Shown: positions 63,529 through 64,000 of the stretch, piece after piece | Layout: each line of letters starts with the position of its first letter | Numbering within the stretch: the first letter of the stretch is position 1 | Assembly: GCA_965224275.1 (NCBI GenBank) | Contig: CBDCYR010000005.1 | Span: 682,001-746,000, forward strand | Length of the DNA stretch: 64,000 nucleotides | Direction of reading: 5' to 3' | From: CAUZWH01 sp965224275 | GTDB lineage: Bacteria; Pseudomonadota; Alphaproteobacteria; SHVV01 | Program-made: the position numbers and the translations under genes | Notes under the pieces: generated by a model | Told to the model about the DNA's origin: nothing | Databases searched by the model: none | Seen by the model: the letters and a program-made list of their open reading frames with translations, nothing else

Positions 63529-64000
63529 AAGCCGAGAACCAAGATGGCGTGCTCATCGGCGAAAACGTCGAATGCGCCATTAAGTCGCGCAATTTCAGAC
63601 AGGTTGTTCTTAAGCGTGATTTGCAACGCGGCGGAGTCCGATGCTTTGGGTCTGCCGTGATACTGAAACGCGAGAACCGTAACGTCGTCGGTTTGCTCGA
63701 CACCAGCCTCGAATGTTTTGACCGCCGCGACCGTGTCCAGTACCGCCTTTTTCGCGGTGACTTCATCCATCGCTGCCAACGATCCCGTCAGGCGCTCTTC
63801 CGAGAAAAAGTCAGCCTTGGCGTCCATGGCTTCGGTAACGCCGTCGGTATAGAGAAACAACGTGTCGGCAGGAGACAGTTCTATTCGATCCTCTTCATAA
63901 ACCATTCCTTCGATCGCCGCGACGACCGGGCCGTGCCGGTGGTCGAGGCGTTTTAACGCCTCATCTTTGCGCAAAACAAAGGGTGGGATATGTCCCGCGT
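63510..64000 (-). CDS. SpoIIE-type phosphatase fused to RsbW-like start, partial and truncated
   Basis: The gene enters from beyond the window; the visible C-terminal part of a PP2C-like phosphatase reads Ala-Gly-His-Ile-Pro-Pro-Phe-Val, then Leu-Phe-Leu-Tyr-Thr-Asp-Gly-Val-Thr-Glu-Ala, then Gln-Thr-Asp-Asp-Val-Thr-Val-Leu. It runs on into Leu-Gln-Ile-Thr-Leu-Lys-Asn-Asn-Leu-Ser-Glu-Ile-Ala, the start of an RsbW-like kinase, then meets a TGA inside the 28-bp repeat. It should dephosphorylate the STAS protein encoded downstream. The kinase half is lost. Confidence 0.75.
   Translation of the reverse strand, partial: AGHIPPFVLRKDEALKRLDHRHGPVVAAIEGMVYEEDRIELSPADTLFLYTDGVTEAMDAKADFFSEERLTGSLAAMDEVTAKKAVLDTVAAVKTFEAGVEQTDDVTVLAFQYHGRPKASDSAALQITLKNNLSEIARLNGAFDVFADEHAILVLGFGTLRS

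Noticed and set aside
63199..63974. The TGA inside the phosphatase-kinase frame near 63512 as a second selenocysteine codon
   Set aside because: It lies inside the 28-bp inverted repeat, the frame after it meets further stops and frame changes, and no family member has Cys at this place.

Overview
The window (about 60% G+C) looks like a chromosomal segment of an alphaproteobacterium, perhaps of the Rhodospirillales or a neighbouring order. This rests on gene content: LivFGMH/Urt-type transporters with an amidase, several Rieske oxygenases, a CO-dehydrogenase-like molybdenum hydroxylase, a Zur/ZnuABC block and many GC-rich intergenic palindromes. The genus is not determined. No tRNA, rRNA or CRISPR array was seen.

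Layout. 1-8.2 kb: end of a sugar ABC transporter, pirin, an Fpg/Nei glycosylase, a divergent lysine-degradation pair (ALDH7-type dehydrogenase and saccharopine dehydrogenase-like protein), a thioesterase and ahcY. 8.3-18.5 kb: a minus-strand set with a methyltransferase-like protein and an operon in the order binding protein, two permeases, two ATPases, amidase. This order resembles urea/short-chain-amide transporters; the binding protein gene carries a frameshift. Upstream are an SDR and a DUF1989 protein. 18.6-22.6 kb: coxM-, coxS- and coxL-like genes. 22.7-39.3 kb: catabolic genes, including an FAH-family hydrolase, an orphan binding protein, three Rieske alpha subunits and one beta subunit, an LLM flavoenzyme, a VOC protein, an enolase-superfamily enzyme, two more amidases, an MmgE/PrpD protein and a class III aminotransferase.

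39.4-41.5 kb: the most striking gene, a deiodinase-like thioredoxin-fold protein whose reading frame runs through one TGA exactly at the active site (Thr-TGA-Pro-Pro-Phe). A stem-loop of the bacterial SECIS type follows. I read it as a bacterial selenoprotein that standard gene calling splits in two. 41.7-54.8 kb: a patchwork zone with two class III cyclases, an orphan MreB paralogue, a Popeye-like protein, remnants of IS3, VOC and znuB sequences, and IS110, IS256 and IS1182 elements. 54.8-58.5 kb: znuB-znuC and zur divergent from znuA around a perfect 33-bp palindrome that is probably the Zur operator. 58.5-64 kb: an SDR, an IS630 element, a frameshifted Rieske oxygenase, a decayed hydrolase paralogue and a broken partner-switching module (STAS protein, RsbW-like remnant, SpoIIE-type phosphatase) invaded by two inverted-repeat structures.

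The gene calls rest on motif recognition and reading-frame logic alone; no database search was run.
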